NCBI GenBank assembly: GCA_029706075.1
Contig: JAINUG010000370.1
Coordinates: forward strand, 7,501-71,500
Length of the DNA stretch: 64,000 nucleotides
Reading direction: 5' to 3'
Source of the DNA: Aldrovandia affinis
Taxonomy: Eukaryota; Chordata; Actinopteri; Notacanthiformes; Halosauridae
Shown here: positions 1-11,643 of the stretch, piece by piece
Layout: every line of letters starts with the position of its first letter
Numbering within the stretch: the stretch's first letter is position 1
Notes under the pieces: generated by a model
Told to the model about the DNA's origin: nothing
The model's input: only the letters and a program-made list of their open reading frames with translations
Database searches by the model: none
Position numbers and translations under genes: made by a program

Positions 1-137
1 GGAAAAGCCTTGGGTTTGAAGGTGCCGACCGAGGGAGGTCGTTTTCCGATCTGGAAAGAGCAGACCCACTGACCTCAGGATAGTACAACTCCCTCATTAT
101 ATAATGTTGACCTATGACCTTTGTTTGACTCCCCCAG

Positions 138-666
138 GACATGAAGCTGAAGAACATGGGCCCGTGGGCCAGGCTGGCGCAGAAGTCGGCCTCGGCACCC
201 TCCTCCACGCTGAAGTCGTCGAGCGACAGCTTCGAGCAGTTCCGCCGCGCCGCACGCGAGAAGGAGGAGCGCGAGAAGGCCCTGAAGGCCCAGGCGGAGC
301 AGGCGGAGAAAGAGCGACTGCGCAGAGAGCAGGAGAAACTGCGGTGAGGAAGGCAGACGGAGAGAACAATTAGAGTGTAAAGGAGATGTAGACTGGTGGG
401 AGTGTAAAGTACACTAGAATAGTGAGAGTGTAAAGTACACTAGAATAATGAGAGTGTAAAGCAGACTAGAATGGTGAGAGTGTAAAGCAGACTGTAGAAT
501 GGTGAGAGTGTAAAGCAGACTGTAGAATGGTGGGAGTGTAAAGTAGAGACGTTGTAGAGGCATCGGCTCAAATGCAGCATCTCTCGCTGTGTCCCAGGAC
601 TCGGGATGAGGAGGAGGTGGTGGAGCAGACTCGCCGCCCGCCGCCAGAGGAGCCACGCAGGCGCCA

Positions 667-700
<34 letters not shown>

Positions 701-1873
701 GCACCCGTGCAGCAGCATGCACCCGTGCAGCAGCATGCACCTGTGCAGCATGCACCTGTGCAGCCCGCGCAGCCACCGCAGACGCAGCCAGCGTCGGCCA
801 CGCCCCCTCTCCAGGCCCTGCCCCCGCCGGCTCCCTCCCCCGCCCAGAGCACACTGGACCAGCAGAGGGAGGTGGCACGGCTCAGGGAACAGGACAGGAG
901 GCGGAGAGAGGCGGTGAGAACTGAAGTTTATTGAAAGTGTGGGATGTTGTAGATTGGCGGATCTTTATGGCGTTATCTGCTATATTGGACTCGGGTGAAT
1001 GGGTGTGCCATTCAGTCGATTTAGGTCTCGTTACACATATCAAAATATACTCATCGCTTTACAACGTGGGAATGGGGAATTGAAACAGCAGATTGCATGC
1101 AAATCCATTTGAAAGGAGCTACACTTCTTTCAGGATTGCATTGGCAGATGCGTTTAGCTGTTGCATTAGCTTACTGGGAATCTAAAGAAACTTTTTTTTT
1201 TTTAAAGGTCTCGTTTTCAGTAAAAGTAAAAGTGCACGAGAGGATACAGCTTTCTCTCGATTGGGGTCTTTAAATTCCCCCAAAATACATGGTCCTTTAA
1301 AAAAAATGTACTTCAAGCCGTAAATGTATGTACTTTATTTGTATTTTCAAGCTACCCGCATCACTTTTCATTTTACATTTATATTACCTTTTAGGCATTT
1401 AGCGGACACTCTTATCCAGAGCAACTTAGTTTACATTTCTTTACGTACAATCCATTTATACAGCTGGATATTTTACTGAAGCAATTCAGGTTAAGTACCT
1501 TTAGCTCAAGGGTACAACAGCAGTGCCCCACCTGGGAATTGAACCTGCAACCTCTGAGTTACAAGCCCAGCTCCCTAACCATTACACTACACTGCCAGCT
1601 CAGGCAAAAAGTTTCAGTTGGATCTTTCAGTAGGGTCTTTAAATACTGAGTTAAACCAGCGTTCTGAAGTGAGATTTCTTTTTATGTTTGTATAAAAGAT
1701 TCCCGGTGTCTGATGTCGCTGGCACACGTACATGCACGTGCTCAAGTCTCACTGTCTCAGATGGAAGGGAGGGCGCCTTTGACCTTTGACCTCTGTTTTC
1801 ACAGATGGCGGCCACCATTGACATGAATTTCCAAAGTGATTTGCTGGCAATTTTCGAGGAGAACTTGTTCTGA
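138..1873 (+). CDS. brd4: brd4, C-terminal three coding exons (5' part outside window)
   Basis: BRD4 is the BET-family chromatin reader that binds acetylated histones and recruits P-TEFb (CDK9/cyclin T) to promote transcription elongation in the nucleus. Only the 3' end is here. Coding exons are 138-343 (phase 0 start, [16 protein letters not shown]), 598-913 (joined through a split Arg codon) and 1805-1873 ([14 protein letters not shown], ending FEENLF then TGA). All junctions are AG/GT and the frame is continuous: 591 nt, 196 residues plus stop. The block [20 protein letters not shown] and the extreme C-terminus match the vertebrate BRD4 long isoform, whose last residues form the P-TEFb-interacting domain. 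The middle exon holds a coiled-coil/Gln-rich segment with nine consecutive Gln and a repeated HAPVQQ unit. The bromodomains and ET domain lie upstream of the window. I am very sure of the family; brd4 over brd2/brd3 rests on the long-isoform tail, which those lack. Confidence 0.95.
344..597 (+). other. brd4 intron with short tandem repeat
   Basis: Intron between the two upstream brd4 exons. About 395-545 holds degenerate copies of a roughly 31-bp unit containing GAGAGTGTAAAG and AGACTAGAATGGT. No gene is seen. Confidence 0.6.
667..765 (+). repeat. Coding CAG/minisatellite tract in brd4
   Basis: Within the penultimate brd4 coding exon, a CAG run encodes nine Gln. It is followed by three tandem 18-bp units (CAGCAGCATGCACCCGTG, encoding QQHAPV) and one shorter 15-bp unit. 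The repeat stays in frame. Confidence 0.9.
1371..1596 (-). mobile_element. tRNA-derived SINE (family A) in brd4 last intron
   Basis: Read on the minus strand, it begins with a tRNA-like head containing an A-box-like TGTAATGGTTAGGGAG and a B-box-like GGTTCAATTCC. A core with GTTGTACCCTTGAG and TTAACCTGAATTGCTTCAGT follows, and it ends in the LINE-type tail GGATAAGAGTGTCCGCTAAA. Related copies lie at 35827 and 59695. The core resembles that of V-SINEs; this assignment is from memory and was not searched. Confidence 0.8.
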
Positions 1874-2106
1874 AAATGCAGAGAGACAGGACTTTAAAAA
1901 TGAACAAAAAAAACAAGTAAGAACCCATCCTGGAGTCAAATGACAACACAGTTCCTCAGGAAGAGGAGGGGGCACAAACAGGAAGAGGAGGGGACACAAA
2001 CAGGAAGTGGGGGGAAGGGGGCACAAACCTGAGTAAAAAAAAGAGAAACGCCTCCCGAGAAGGCAGAACGGAGAAAAGCTGGACGCGGCCTCCCTGTTGG
2101 ACTAGG

Positions 2107-2324
<218 letters not shown>

Positions 2325-2770
2325 ACTCTGGCCTGCCTCTGCCACAGTAGAGGGGACCTGTGGGGGGGGGGCTCTCGGCTGTTGGAGTTGTTCCATGTGG
2401 GTGTGGCTTTGTTTGCTCTCGATGGTCACGTCGGCACGGAAACCAGACAGACGTGTGAGTAAATGTGAAGAGGAATGCAAAGGTTTGTCTGAAGAAATCA
2501 CTGTTTGAACAGAGGAGGCATTTGTAAACTGCTGGACTTCTGTGTGTTTGTGTGTGTGTTTGTTTGTTTGTTTTTTGTGTGTGTAGGAAAGGGGGAGCGT
2601 GAAAAGAGTCTTTTTTAACACGTGATTGAAAGGGGGATGTAGGTAGGAGGGGCCTTAAACTTGACATCTTTTGATCTGTAGCTTTCTCAGGTGCGATGGG
2701 GAGCGACACCTTGCCTTACACGTCTGACCTGTACACACAATATAAATATATATATATTATATATATATAT

Positions 2771-2802
<32 letters not shown>

Positions 2803-3353
2803 TCACACTCACACACATCTGGAGATATGAACAAAGAAATAACAAACAAAAAAAATTCAGTCTTGTCAGGAGTACAGCTCAGTGCATTTCTTTAGATTTT
2901 TGTAGATTCTACTGTAATTACTTTTTGTCGTCCCTCCCCCCATCCACAGCCTATTCCAGCTGTTCATGCCAATTTCATTTTAGCTCCGGAAAAAATAAAA
3001 TTCTTCGATAAATTGTATTTGTAAAAACATTTATAAATATAATTTATTTTGTCCTCAACTTAACATGTAAATGCTTAGGTTAATGTAAGGATGGAAAAGT
3101 ATACAAATACACATTTCAAGCAAGTGTTAGATTTTTTTTTTTTAAAGGATACGCAGGGATCATGATAGGTTTTGTAAGGAGAATGGTTATAATGGGGACA
3201 GTTTGAGGGCTAATATCTGTTGAAAACATAGTAATTTCAAAATGTCACCTAAATTAGCGTAAGAGCAGATGTGCAGGGGGTCTTCGCTGTGTCCACCTCC
3301 TAAAGACACTGTAGCAGCACTGACACTGTACCGTTTTTTGTTTTTTTCCCACA

Positions 3354-3905
3354 CTACAGTGCAGTGACAATAAGAACAGATCTCTCCACATTGTACATTG
3401 CAGTGATTGGACTGTAGGATCAGATCTCTCCACACTGTACAGTGATTGGACTGTAGGGTCAGATCCCTCCACACTGTACAGTGCAGTGATTGGACTGTAG
3501 GATCAGGTCACTCCACACTGTACAGTGCAGTGATTGGACTGTAGGATCAGATCACTCCACACTGTACAGTGCAGTGATTGGACTGTAAGATCAGATCTCT
3601 CCACACTGTGCAGTGATTGGACTGTAAGAACAGATCTCTCCATACTGTACAGTGATTGGACTGTAGGATCAGATATCTCCACACTGTGCAGTGATTGGAC
3701 TGTAAGAACAGATCTCTCCATACTGTACAGTGATTGGACTGTAGGATCAGATCACTCCACACTGTACAGCGCAGTGATTGGACTGTGAGAACAGATCTCT
3801 CCACACTGTACAGTGCAGTGATTGGACTGTAAGAACAGATCTCTCCACACTGTACAGTGCAGTGATTGGACTGTAAGAACAGATCTCTCCACACTACACA
3901 GCGCA
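3354..3905. repeat. Minisatellite, about 40-46 bp unit, roughly 12 copies
   Basis: Tandem units built from CAGATCTCTCCACACTGTAC plus AGTGATTGGACTGTAAGAA. The length difference between units comes from an optional GTGC before AGTGA. It lies in the probable brd4 3' UTR or just downstream. Confidence 0.95.
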
Positions 3906-5173
3906 GTGGCTGATGGGGAAATGACCTGATCCGGACAGCTTTGCATGGCTCTGTGTCTTCAGATCTTTTTACTGACTTTTAAAGGTAGGCACTTCCAAAG
4001 GTGTGGCAGATGTGAAAAAGAAATACACAAACATTTTAAGGGGGGGGGTGGGGTGGGGGTTGAGTGACAAAAACTGTTATGATTTGCATCATTGTTCTCG
4101 TCTGTAGTGGAGTGCAAGTTCTTCTGTTTGTTTTTTATAGCAAAAAGGGGGGATTTGAGACCTCTGGTTTCTGAGCTTTCTCTAATGGTGTTTTCTCCAG
4201 TGCCTGTATTGTTTAGCGATTCTAGTTGGCATATATTACTTTTTGGATGGGTTTTTTTTTGGGGGGGTGGGAGGGGTCTGTACAAAGGACAGTCAAGACA
4301 CTTGCAATATTTTACCTGACTATGATGTTGAGATTTAAGTCTAGTTTTAGCTGGGGCAGGTGTATTCATCGATGTGTACCGGCAGTTGTTTTATTTGCGT
4401 CGGGAAGGGAGTGCGTTTCAGCGAGGATGACGTCGAGGCCGCGTCTGTGCTCCGTGCGCGCGCGCGCACACGCAGAGCCTCCGCCAGTCCCGCGCACGCG
4501 CCGAGCGTGTGCCGCGCCCCGCGGAACAGAACGCCCGTTAAAAACCTCGGGTGGAGAGGAGAGGACGGAGCCAAGAGAACGAGTCGCTCTGCGGTTGTCA
4601 CTTTCGTCTTGTTTTTGTTTGTTTTGTTTTTTAATTTTCAATTTCAATGAAGTCCACAAATATTAAATATATAATAATTTTTTTGTTAATTTGGTTTTAA
4701 AAAACTAACAAAAAAATCACATTTTTTTTTTTTTTTTTTTCTTCATTCCTTCATGCCTTTTGATGTATTGTTTTCGTTTCAATGGTAACAGTTGGATGTT
4801 ATGTGCCATAGATATCTATTCTACAGTGAAGGCTGAGGCGTGGCCCAGCAACAGTTTGGTTTATTCAGGTTATTTTACTTTTCTTTTTTGTTCTTTTTTT
4901 TGGTTTTGTGTTTTATTTTTCCTGATTACCAGTTGGTGTGTCAGTGAGTGTGGAGGTATGAAGGAAAGCAATGCGTCTGTTATGATCATGGAATAAACTC
5001 ATCTCTTTTTTTAAAAAACAAACAAACCAAAAAAAAAACTTTAAAAAAAATTAAAAAGAAACAAAAAACGATCACATTCTGTTCTCTCGTGGTTCTGGGT
5101 GCCTCCTGTCCAGAATCGGGGTTGGGAGGGTGGGGTCGGTGGCTGAACAGTTGACTTTCCCAAAGCTGTCACC

Positions 5174-5179
5174 AATAAA
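5174..5179 (+). terminator. Candidate brd4 poly(A) signal AATAAA
   Basis: CCAATAAAGG followed about 30 bp later by a GT-rich stretch (GGATAAGCTTTGTGTAAG). It is the last AATAAA before the hAT insertion at 5215. The earlier hexamers at 2994 and 4992 are alternatives. Confidence 0.35.
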
Positions 5180-5214
5180 GGCAACTTGGAAGTGGGGATA
5201 AGCTTTGTGTAAGT

Positions 5215-5481
5215 CAGGGGTGGGCAATTCCTGTGTATGCAGGTTTTTCTTTCTACCAATTACCCCTGTGGCTCAATTAGCTAAATAGTTGGATAGACCA
5301 ATGGTGGTTCACTTGTAGATTAGACCACAGTAACATGTTTCATACGGGAACACAAGAACAGTCTTTGGCTGTCATTCATGGGCTTATAAAGAAATGTATC
5401 AAAAATGTGCTGGTTAAATAATTAAGAGCAGAGGTTGGCATGAAATCCAGAAATGGATATGGCCTTCCTTGCCCACCTCTG
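5215..5481. mobile_element. hAT-type MITE with 8-bp target-site duplication
   Basis: The element starts CAGGGGTGGGCAA and ends TTGCCCACCTCTG, so the termini are inverted repeats of about 13 bp beginning with hAT-like CAGRG. Both sides are flanked by the 8-bp direct repeat GTGTAAGT (5207-5214 and 5482-5489), which is the duplication length of hAT elements. At 267 bp and without coding capacity it is non-autonomous. Confidence 0.9.
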
Positions 5482-5489
5482 GTGTAAGT

Positions 5490-6165
5490 GGTTGAGGGTT
5501 AGTTGCCTGCTTTGGAAAGGCCGGTAGCGTTTGAAGCACTGTTCTGAACGTGAGCAGTAAATTCACCGCTCTGAGGCAGAGTGCGTAATTGGGAAATGGC
5601 ACACAGAACGGACCGGTGTGGGATGTGCACCAGAGCCACTGCTGGTGTCCTGAAGGGGAGAGCTGTATCTGTGCCACACCTGTGGTCTTCCACCGCTAAA
5701 CACCCGACCGGCGCACACCGGTACGGTGTCTGAAGTCTGTGGTTATTCTCCTGTGAATGAGTGTATGAAAGACACAGCCATCCTATCACATCTTAGTAGT
5801 CATGCAATTTTTCACACGTGGACTCACTCCTCGGGTTACGCAAACCTCGGCGTACGGAGAATTTCGCCTTTACGAAATTTCATTTGACCATAATTTCTTT
5901 TTTTTTTATTGCCCACCAAGTTTGCGTCCGTTACGGAAAATCTTATAAGACGTTGGCAGGCTGTCATTAAAAATGATGTAAAATGCATAATTGAAAGAGT
6001 CATTTGATTTTATTTTTTTGTCATTTTAAATCTCTTAAATTCAGTACATCCCGATTCACAGAATATTTGACCTGCGGAAAGCCTTCAGGAACGGAACCCT
6101 TTAATATACATAATTTAATAATTATGTCATATATATTTATATATAGTGTCATAATTTAATATACA
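5490..6165. other. Intergenic, no feature recognised
   Basis: Unique-looking sequence, then AT-rich sequence, between the hAT MITE and the LINE fragment. No coding exon, RNA gene or clear repeat is seen. Confidence 0.5.
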
Positions 6166-6640
6166 TAAGAACATAAGAATACATAATGATGAGAACGGGC
6201 CGTTCGGCCCATCTAGGCTCATCATGTCCTAATCTAAAGAGTATCTAGTACTACATCTAGCCTAGACTTGAATAGCCCAAGCGTTTCTGCCTCTACTACC
6301 TGACCTGGCGAGCTGTTACCGGCATTGACAACTCCGTGTAAAGAAAAACTTCCTAATATCTGTGCGGAATTTGCCTTGAACTAATTTCCACCTGTGGCCT
6401 CTTGTTCTGCTGACGCCACTTATCTTTAAAAAATCTTTGGTATTTTACTTTGTTAATCCCTTTTAGGAATTTAAAAACCTCAATCAAATCCCCCCTAAGT
6501 CTCCGTTTGCTAAACTTAAATAGATTGAGTGCCTTAAGTCTATCATAACTTTTACCTTTCATACCAGGTAACAGTTTAGTTGCCCTTCTTTGGACTTTTT
6601 CAAGATACCTATGCACAGGCCTATTATGATGTAATATACT
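6166..6640 (-). mobile_element. 5'-truncated CR1/L2/Rex1-like LINE, 3' end
   Basis: The minus strand encodes the C-terminal end of a non-LTR reverse-transcriptase ORF (about 6616-6353): LEKVQRRATKLLPGMKGKSY, then RRLRGDLIEVFKFLKGI. Downstream frame-damaged sequence reads RTDIRKFFFT, a motif usual just after the RT in CR1/L2-like elements. The 3' end carries the ATGGGCCGAACGGCCCGTTC segment and a TATGTTCTTATG tail. It is 5'-truncated, hence dead. Confidence 0.85.
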
Positions 6641-6675
6641 GATGTCTAGGTCTAGTACAATTCAATATGCTGATA

Positions 6676-7205
6676 CACAGGTAACAAAATAAAGGAAACA
6701 CCAACATAGTGTGTTAAGTGTTTGGGCCACCACTAGCCACCAGAACAGCTTCACTGTGCCTTGGCATAGATTCTACAGGTGTCTGGGAGTCTTGGAGGGA
6801 TGCAACACCATTGTTCCACAATAAAATCCATAATTTAGCATTTTGTTTATGGTGATGGGTAAAAGGCAGGAGAAACTCCAGAATCTGGAAAGAAAGTGTT
6901 CAATTAGGTTGAGAACTGGTGACTGGGACGGCCATGGCGTATGGTTTACATCGTTTTCATGCTCATCAAACCATTCAGTGACCACTCGTGCCCTGTGGAT
7001 GGGGGCATTGTCATCCTGGAGGGGACCACTCCCATCAGGAGAGAAATGCTTCACCATAGGATGAAGGCGATCACTCAGAATGCCTTTGTACACCTTTCCC
7101 ACTAGGGGTTAAGTGGACCCAAACCATGCCAGGAAAATTCACCCCATACCGCAACAGAGCCACCAGAACCCTTCATTTATTCAAGTGTTTCCTTTATTTT
7201 ACAGC
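6676..7205 (-). mobile_element. Tc1/mariner-like element, internally deleted
   Basis: The ends AAAATAAAGGAAACACC and GTGTTTCCTTTATTTTA form inverted repeats. On the minus strand about 7102-6890 reads as the transposase catalytic region (GPLQDDNAPIHRARVVTEWF, then TPWPSQSPVLNLIEH), which contains the second and third acidic positions of the DDE/D domain. The N-terminal DNA-binding part is missing, so the copy is inactive. Confidence 0.85.
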
Positions 7206-7920
7206 TACATGTACATATATAGTGTCATAATTGTTGAATAGGTATATTACAATGTAATGCACGTATGCTTAGGACTAGTACAATTTGATGGGAAACCCTG
7301 AAAAGTGCCTAACTCGGTGCTGTACAGATATGGGGTATAAAATGGTATTATAAAATCATCTTTTTATCTCCATAGAACCTTTTTTTCTCCACAGAAATCA
7401 AACGAGAGATGTGGAATCCAGTGGAATACTGAACTGACATGTGAACCCACAGAACCAGGGTTTGAATTAACTGGTGAGGCGAGATTCAAATCCGAAAAAG
7501 GAATAAGAGAAGTTACCGTTAGCTACGGTATTTCGAAACCCTGACAAGTTTTGTAACTGTGACCGGTCTGGGCATTATTCTGTATCCGCTATGTATTTTG
7601 GTGACCAATAAAGTATCATCGCCTCGGCATATAGATTGACATGTACAACGACCAATCAAAAGTACTGTTTGGGCTGAGGACGTAAAGAGCTTGTAGGATG
7701 TTATTATGGATCAATTAAATCGAAAGAAGTCTACCCCGCGTTGAATTTACGTGAGCGAGCATTCACTTGGTTTGCTAGCTGCGTCGGAGCGAGGGAACAG
7801 GCAGACATTTGTTGATTGTACGTACTTGTAGCCTATGTGTAGCAAGCCTGGAAGGTTGGACGACGTTTGTTTGCAGCTGCTTAACGACATCACCACTTGT
7901 GCTTCGTGGGACAGTGGGCC
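7206..7920. other. Intergenic / ephx3 5' flank
   Basis: No coding sequence is recognised between the Tc1 fragment and the ephx3 start. The last 200 bp are likely 5' UTR and promoter; no definite TATA box or initiator was identified. Confidence 0.4.
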
Positions 7921-10616
7921 ATGAGCAGCACAACGCTGTCCGTTCTGCTTTTCCCTACTCGGGTGTGTCTGTGGCTGCTGACCTTGCTGTACTGGACCCT
8001 GGTCTATGGCGCCGCCGGGGTCACTGCCTGCATGATACTGGTTCGGATGGCGTGGAAAGGACTGAGTGACCCTCGCGGAACCTTCAGGTGGACAGCACGC
8101 GAGAGGCCACCCGCTTGCCTCCGAGATCCCACGCTGGGCGCGCACGGATACCTGCGCTGCAGGGTGAGAGAATGAACGCATTAGCTGGTACAATGCCTTT
8201 CGGTGCTGTGACTAGATATATACTGCGGTTCACCTTCTTCGACCTTATTCCTGTGACCTCTAACGTTAATGTTTGCAGCCGAGGTTTCGCTGAAATGTTG
8301 CCTAGGTTATACCTTTGGTTCCTCCTATTTCACTATGGTTATTTTACCCCTTAAGAACCCAAATTGACTGGCTGAACAATTGAGAGGGACGAGAGCTAAA
8401 TCTGGTCTCGAGTGCTCCGAATAGCCTACACATTATTTATGTCCCGACATATTAAAAGCTTACAAATTATAATAACATTGCCTCTGTTATTTCGCAACAA
8501 CAGCCGAAATCGTAGGGGACGCGCGTTCAAAAAGCATACAAATCGAAGCGAAGTTTATTGACTGCGTGGTTTCAAAGTTTGTCATTGCACTTCTTTGAGT
8601 TCTGGAATGTCGTTTCTGCAGCCAAGCGGGTGACAGGCTGCGGGAAGGACAGTGTGACTCATCGGCACTTGTCCAGTAAAACGTGAAGGGACTTTTGGGG
8701 CCCTGGGGGATAGCTCCCAGGATAAATCGTAAGAAAACACACAGCGTTTTGCAGAAATTGAATTCATGCCATAGATGAGGTATCCTCTGGTCAACCCAGA
8801 AAAAAAACAAGAGATTGGCGCAGAGATGCCACTTCGGAGCAGGAGTTACCCGGGAGTCACTCACTATTCACGTTCACTGCCCTCTCTCTGTTTGACTATT
8901 TCCTTTACTCGCTTTTACATTACATTACATTATAGGCATTTGGCAGACGCTCTTATCCAGAGCGACGTACAACAAAGTGTTAACCGCAGTCAAGAACAGT
9001 TTCGCTGAAAGCCACCCTAGTGGGAAGTACAATTCCAGGTGCTAGGAGCAACCACATAGTTAAACTGGGACCCTGTAGGCTCTCTTTGTTATTTAGCTAA
9101 TTGGGTTTGATTGAGCTGTTAACTGCTATAGCCAACACGCGTCTGCAAACGTGTGCATGTAAATATTTTTATGTTATTCAGATGAATCTCTGGCCCCGAT
9201 ATATGTATTTGATAATACATAGCCTATAGTCATTAGACTTTTTTATTTGGAGTAATAACCTGGGCAATTGCTTAAATGATTAATTCAACTTGAGACAGCT
9301 GCCCCAGATTTGAGTAAGGGGCGCAAAAAAAACCCCAGACAAACGCAAATGCTTACGCAAGTAAGCAATGCTTCTCTTTATCTTTACTTTCTGCTCTCAG
9401 AAGTTGCTTTGACTGTAGTGAACTGTACGGGTTATCATGCTGTTTGCTGTTATCGTTAGTTGTGTGCACTAATCCCCCCTTCCCCCACCCCCTCTCTCAG
9501 AGTTCAGGTCTGCGGCTGCACTTTGTGTCAAAAGGCGACAGCAGGAACCCCCTCCTGCTCTTCCTCCATGGGTTCCCAGAGAACTGGTGACTGAGTGAGC
9601 CGGTGACTGAGAAAGTGCTAATCCCACACAGACACAGACCATTTCAACTTCAGTGTTGTCTTACTCTCGACAGTTAATGTGCTAATGCTAATCCCACAAA
9701 GAATATTTCAGTTTCAGCATTGTCACTCTGTAATGTTAGCCAATCTCGCACAGGTCGTTTCAGTTCCAGCGTATTCCGCCCTTGCCCCAGGTACTCTTGG
9801 CGGTACCAGCTGAGGGAGTTCAGTGTGCAGTATCACACGGTGGCGTTGGACCTGCGTGGCTGTGGAGACTCTGCTGCCCCCTACAGTGTGGAGGACTACA
9901 CACTGGATAAACTGCTGGACGACATCAGGGACACCATCAGTGGCCTGGGTGTGTGTGTGTGTGTGTGTGTGAGTGATTTTGGGGTTGTATAGGTATGTGT
10001 GTATGGTTGTGGTCTTATATGAGTGAGTGAGAGTGTGCGTGCTATGGTGGTCTATATAAGTGTGTGTGTGTGTGTGTGAGTGATTTTGGGGTTGTATAGG
10101 TATGTGTGTATGGTTGTGGTCTTATATGAGTGAGTGAGAGTGTGCGTGCTATGGTGGTCTATATAAGTGTGTGTGTGTGTGTGTGTGTGAGTGATTTTGG
10201 GGTTGTATAGGTATGTGTGTATGGTTGTGGTCTTATATGAGTGAGTGAGAGTGTGCGTGCTATGGTGGTCTATATAAGTGTGCGTGTGTGTGTGTGTGAG
10301 TGATTTTGGGGTTGTGTAGGTATGTGTGTATGGTTGTGGTCTTATATGAGTGAGAGTGAGAGTGTGCGTGCTATGGTGGTCTATATAAGTGTGCGTGTGT
10401 GGTTTTCAGGGCACACCAGCTGTGTGCTGGTTGGTCACGACTGGGGGGGCATGTTGGCGTGGCACTTTGCCCTGGAGCGGCCGGATATGGTGCGGCGCCT
10501 GGTGGTCATGAACGCCCCACACCCAGCCTCCTGGCTAGGTAATTCTGCAGTCCCACCCAAGCCACACTCACAGCAGGTGTGTGTGTGTGTGCGTATGTGT
10601 TTTTACAGATACTCAG

Positions 10617-10664
<48 letters not shown>

Positions 10665-10677
10665 CTTAGAGACTCAG

Positions 10678-10714
<37 letters not shown>

Positions 10715-11643
10715 AGAGTCTCAGGCGTGTGTGTGTGCTACAGAGCCTCAGGTGTGTGTGTGTGTGTGTTACTCAGATGCTGTATTGAGGAGACCCTCCC
10801 AGCTCCTGCGCTCCAGCCAGGCCTGCTTCTTCCAGCTGCCCCTACTGCCTGAGATCGCCCTCTCTATGGAGGACTTCAGGGTGATGCACACACACCTCAA
10901 CCTCTGTAACACACACACACACAGACACACACACACACAGACACACACACCCCGAGTCTCTAAGACTCGGTCTCTACTCACTCTGTCTTTCTCTGCCTCT
11001 CTCTATCTCTTAAGACTCTGTCCCTCTTCTCACTCTCTCCTTCTCTGCCTCTCTCTCTCTCTCTCTCTCTCAGTTGGTGCGCAGTCTGCTATGCGGTGGG
11101 CGTGCGGGAATCAGGAACAGGGCTCGCCGGCTGACGGAAGCGGAGTTAGAGGGGTACCTTTATTACCTGGCCCAACCGGGGAGGCTCACCGCGTCACTCA
11201 ACTACTACCGTGCACTCCTCAGGTAATCTCGCCTCGTGCGATTTTCCTTTTGTGGGGATTTTTCCCTTGTGTGAAAATGTGATTCATTGATTGACAGATG
11301 ATATGTGCGCCCCGCCCCTCCGCTCCCCGTGACCCATCCACAGGCTCTGATGAACCCCCCCATGCAGCGTGCAGAGCTGTTCTTGCATCTGTGTCATGTG
11401 CTTTCTTTCAGTAACACTCTCTACCGTCACCAGGATGTGGAAGTGGCCTGTATGCTAATTTGGGGAGAGGCCGACGGCGTATTGGTCGAGGGGATGTCGG
11501 GTGGGGCGCGGCCGTATGCCAGGGGCTCAGTGGTGGTGCACAGTATTCCGGACTGCAGCCACTGGGTGCAGCAGGACCAGCCCGAAACTGTCAACAAACT
11601 ACTGTGGGACTTCCTTCTGCTGAGGGAGCCGCTGCACTACTAG
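7921..11643 (+). CDS. ephx3: Epoxide hydrolase (EPHX3/EPHX4 family), complete, 7 exons
   Basis: A membrane-anchored alpha/beta-hydrolase that opens lipid epoxides to vicinal diols. Coding exons: 7921-8163, 9501-9586, 9791-9948, 10410-10538, 10777-10880, 11074-11222, 11412-11643. All have AG/GT borders and join in frame to 366 residues; human EPHX3 is 360. An N-terminal hydrophobic segment (residues about 6-42) is a signal anchor. HGFPENW (104-110) is the oxyanion-hole motif. GHDWGG carries the nucleophile Asp173, LIWGEAD carries the acid Asp311, and CSHW carries His340. NYYRALL (283-289) supplies a lid tyrosine that polarises the epoxide. The start was chosen as the first in-frame ATG before the anchor. 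Protein similarity fits both EPHX3 and EPHX4 (the tail SHWVQQDQPETVNKLLW looks EPHX4-like); location next to brd4, as in human, favours ephx3. Function is inferred from the family. Confidence 0.9.
8164..9500 (+). other. ephx3 intron 1 with a SINE tail fragment
   Basis: 1.3-kb intron. At 8917-8975 it holds a solo minus-strand copy of the LINE-type SINE tail (TAGGCATTTGGCAGACGCTC, then TTATCCAGAGCGAC), preceded by TTACATTACATTACATTA. Nothing else is recognised. Confidence 0.7.
9949..10409. repeat. ephx3 intron 3: four tandem copies of a ~109-bp unit
   Basis: Each unit contains GAGTGATTTTGGGGTTGTAT, then GTCTTATATGAGTGAGTGAG, then ATGGTGGTCTATATAAGTGT, and ends in a variable (GT)n. The copies begin at about 9969, 10077, 10189 and 10297. 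The repeat fills the whole intron between two coding exons. Confidence 0.95.
10539..10776. repeat. ephx3 intron 4 GT-rich tract
   Basis: The intron is almost entirely interrupted (GT)n, with repeated short motifs such as CAGAGTCTCAGG and CAGAGCCTCAGG. The real acceptor is TTACTCAG at 10769-10776. Confidence 0.9.

Noticed and set aside
11342..11411. Earlier acceptor CCACAG for the last ephx3 exon
   Set aside because: Splicing at 11344 gives R-L-stop immediately. The acceptor at 11410-11411 restores the conserved NTLYRHQDVEVACMLIWGE frame.
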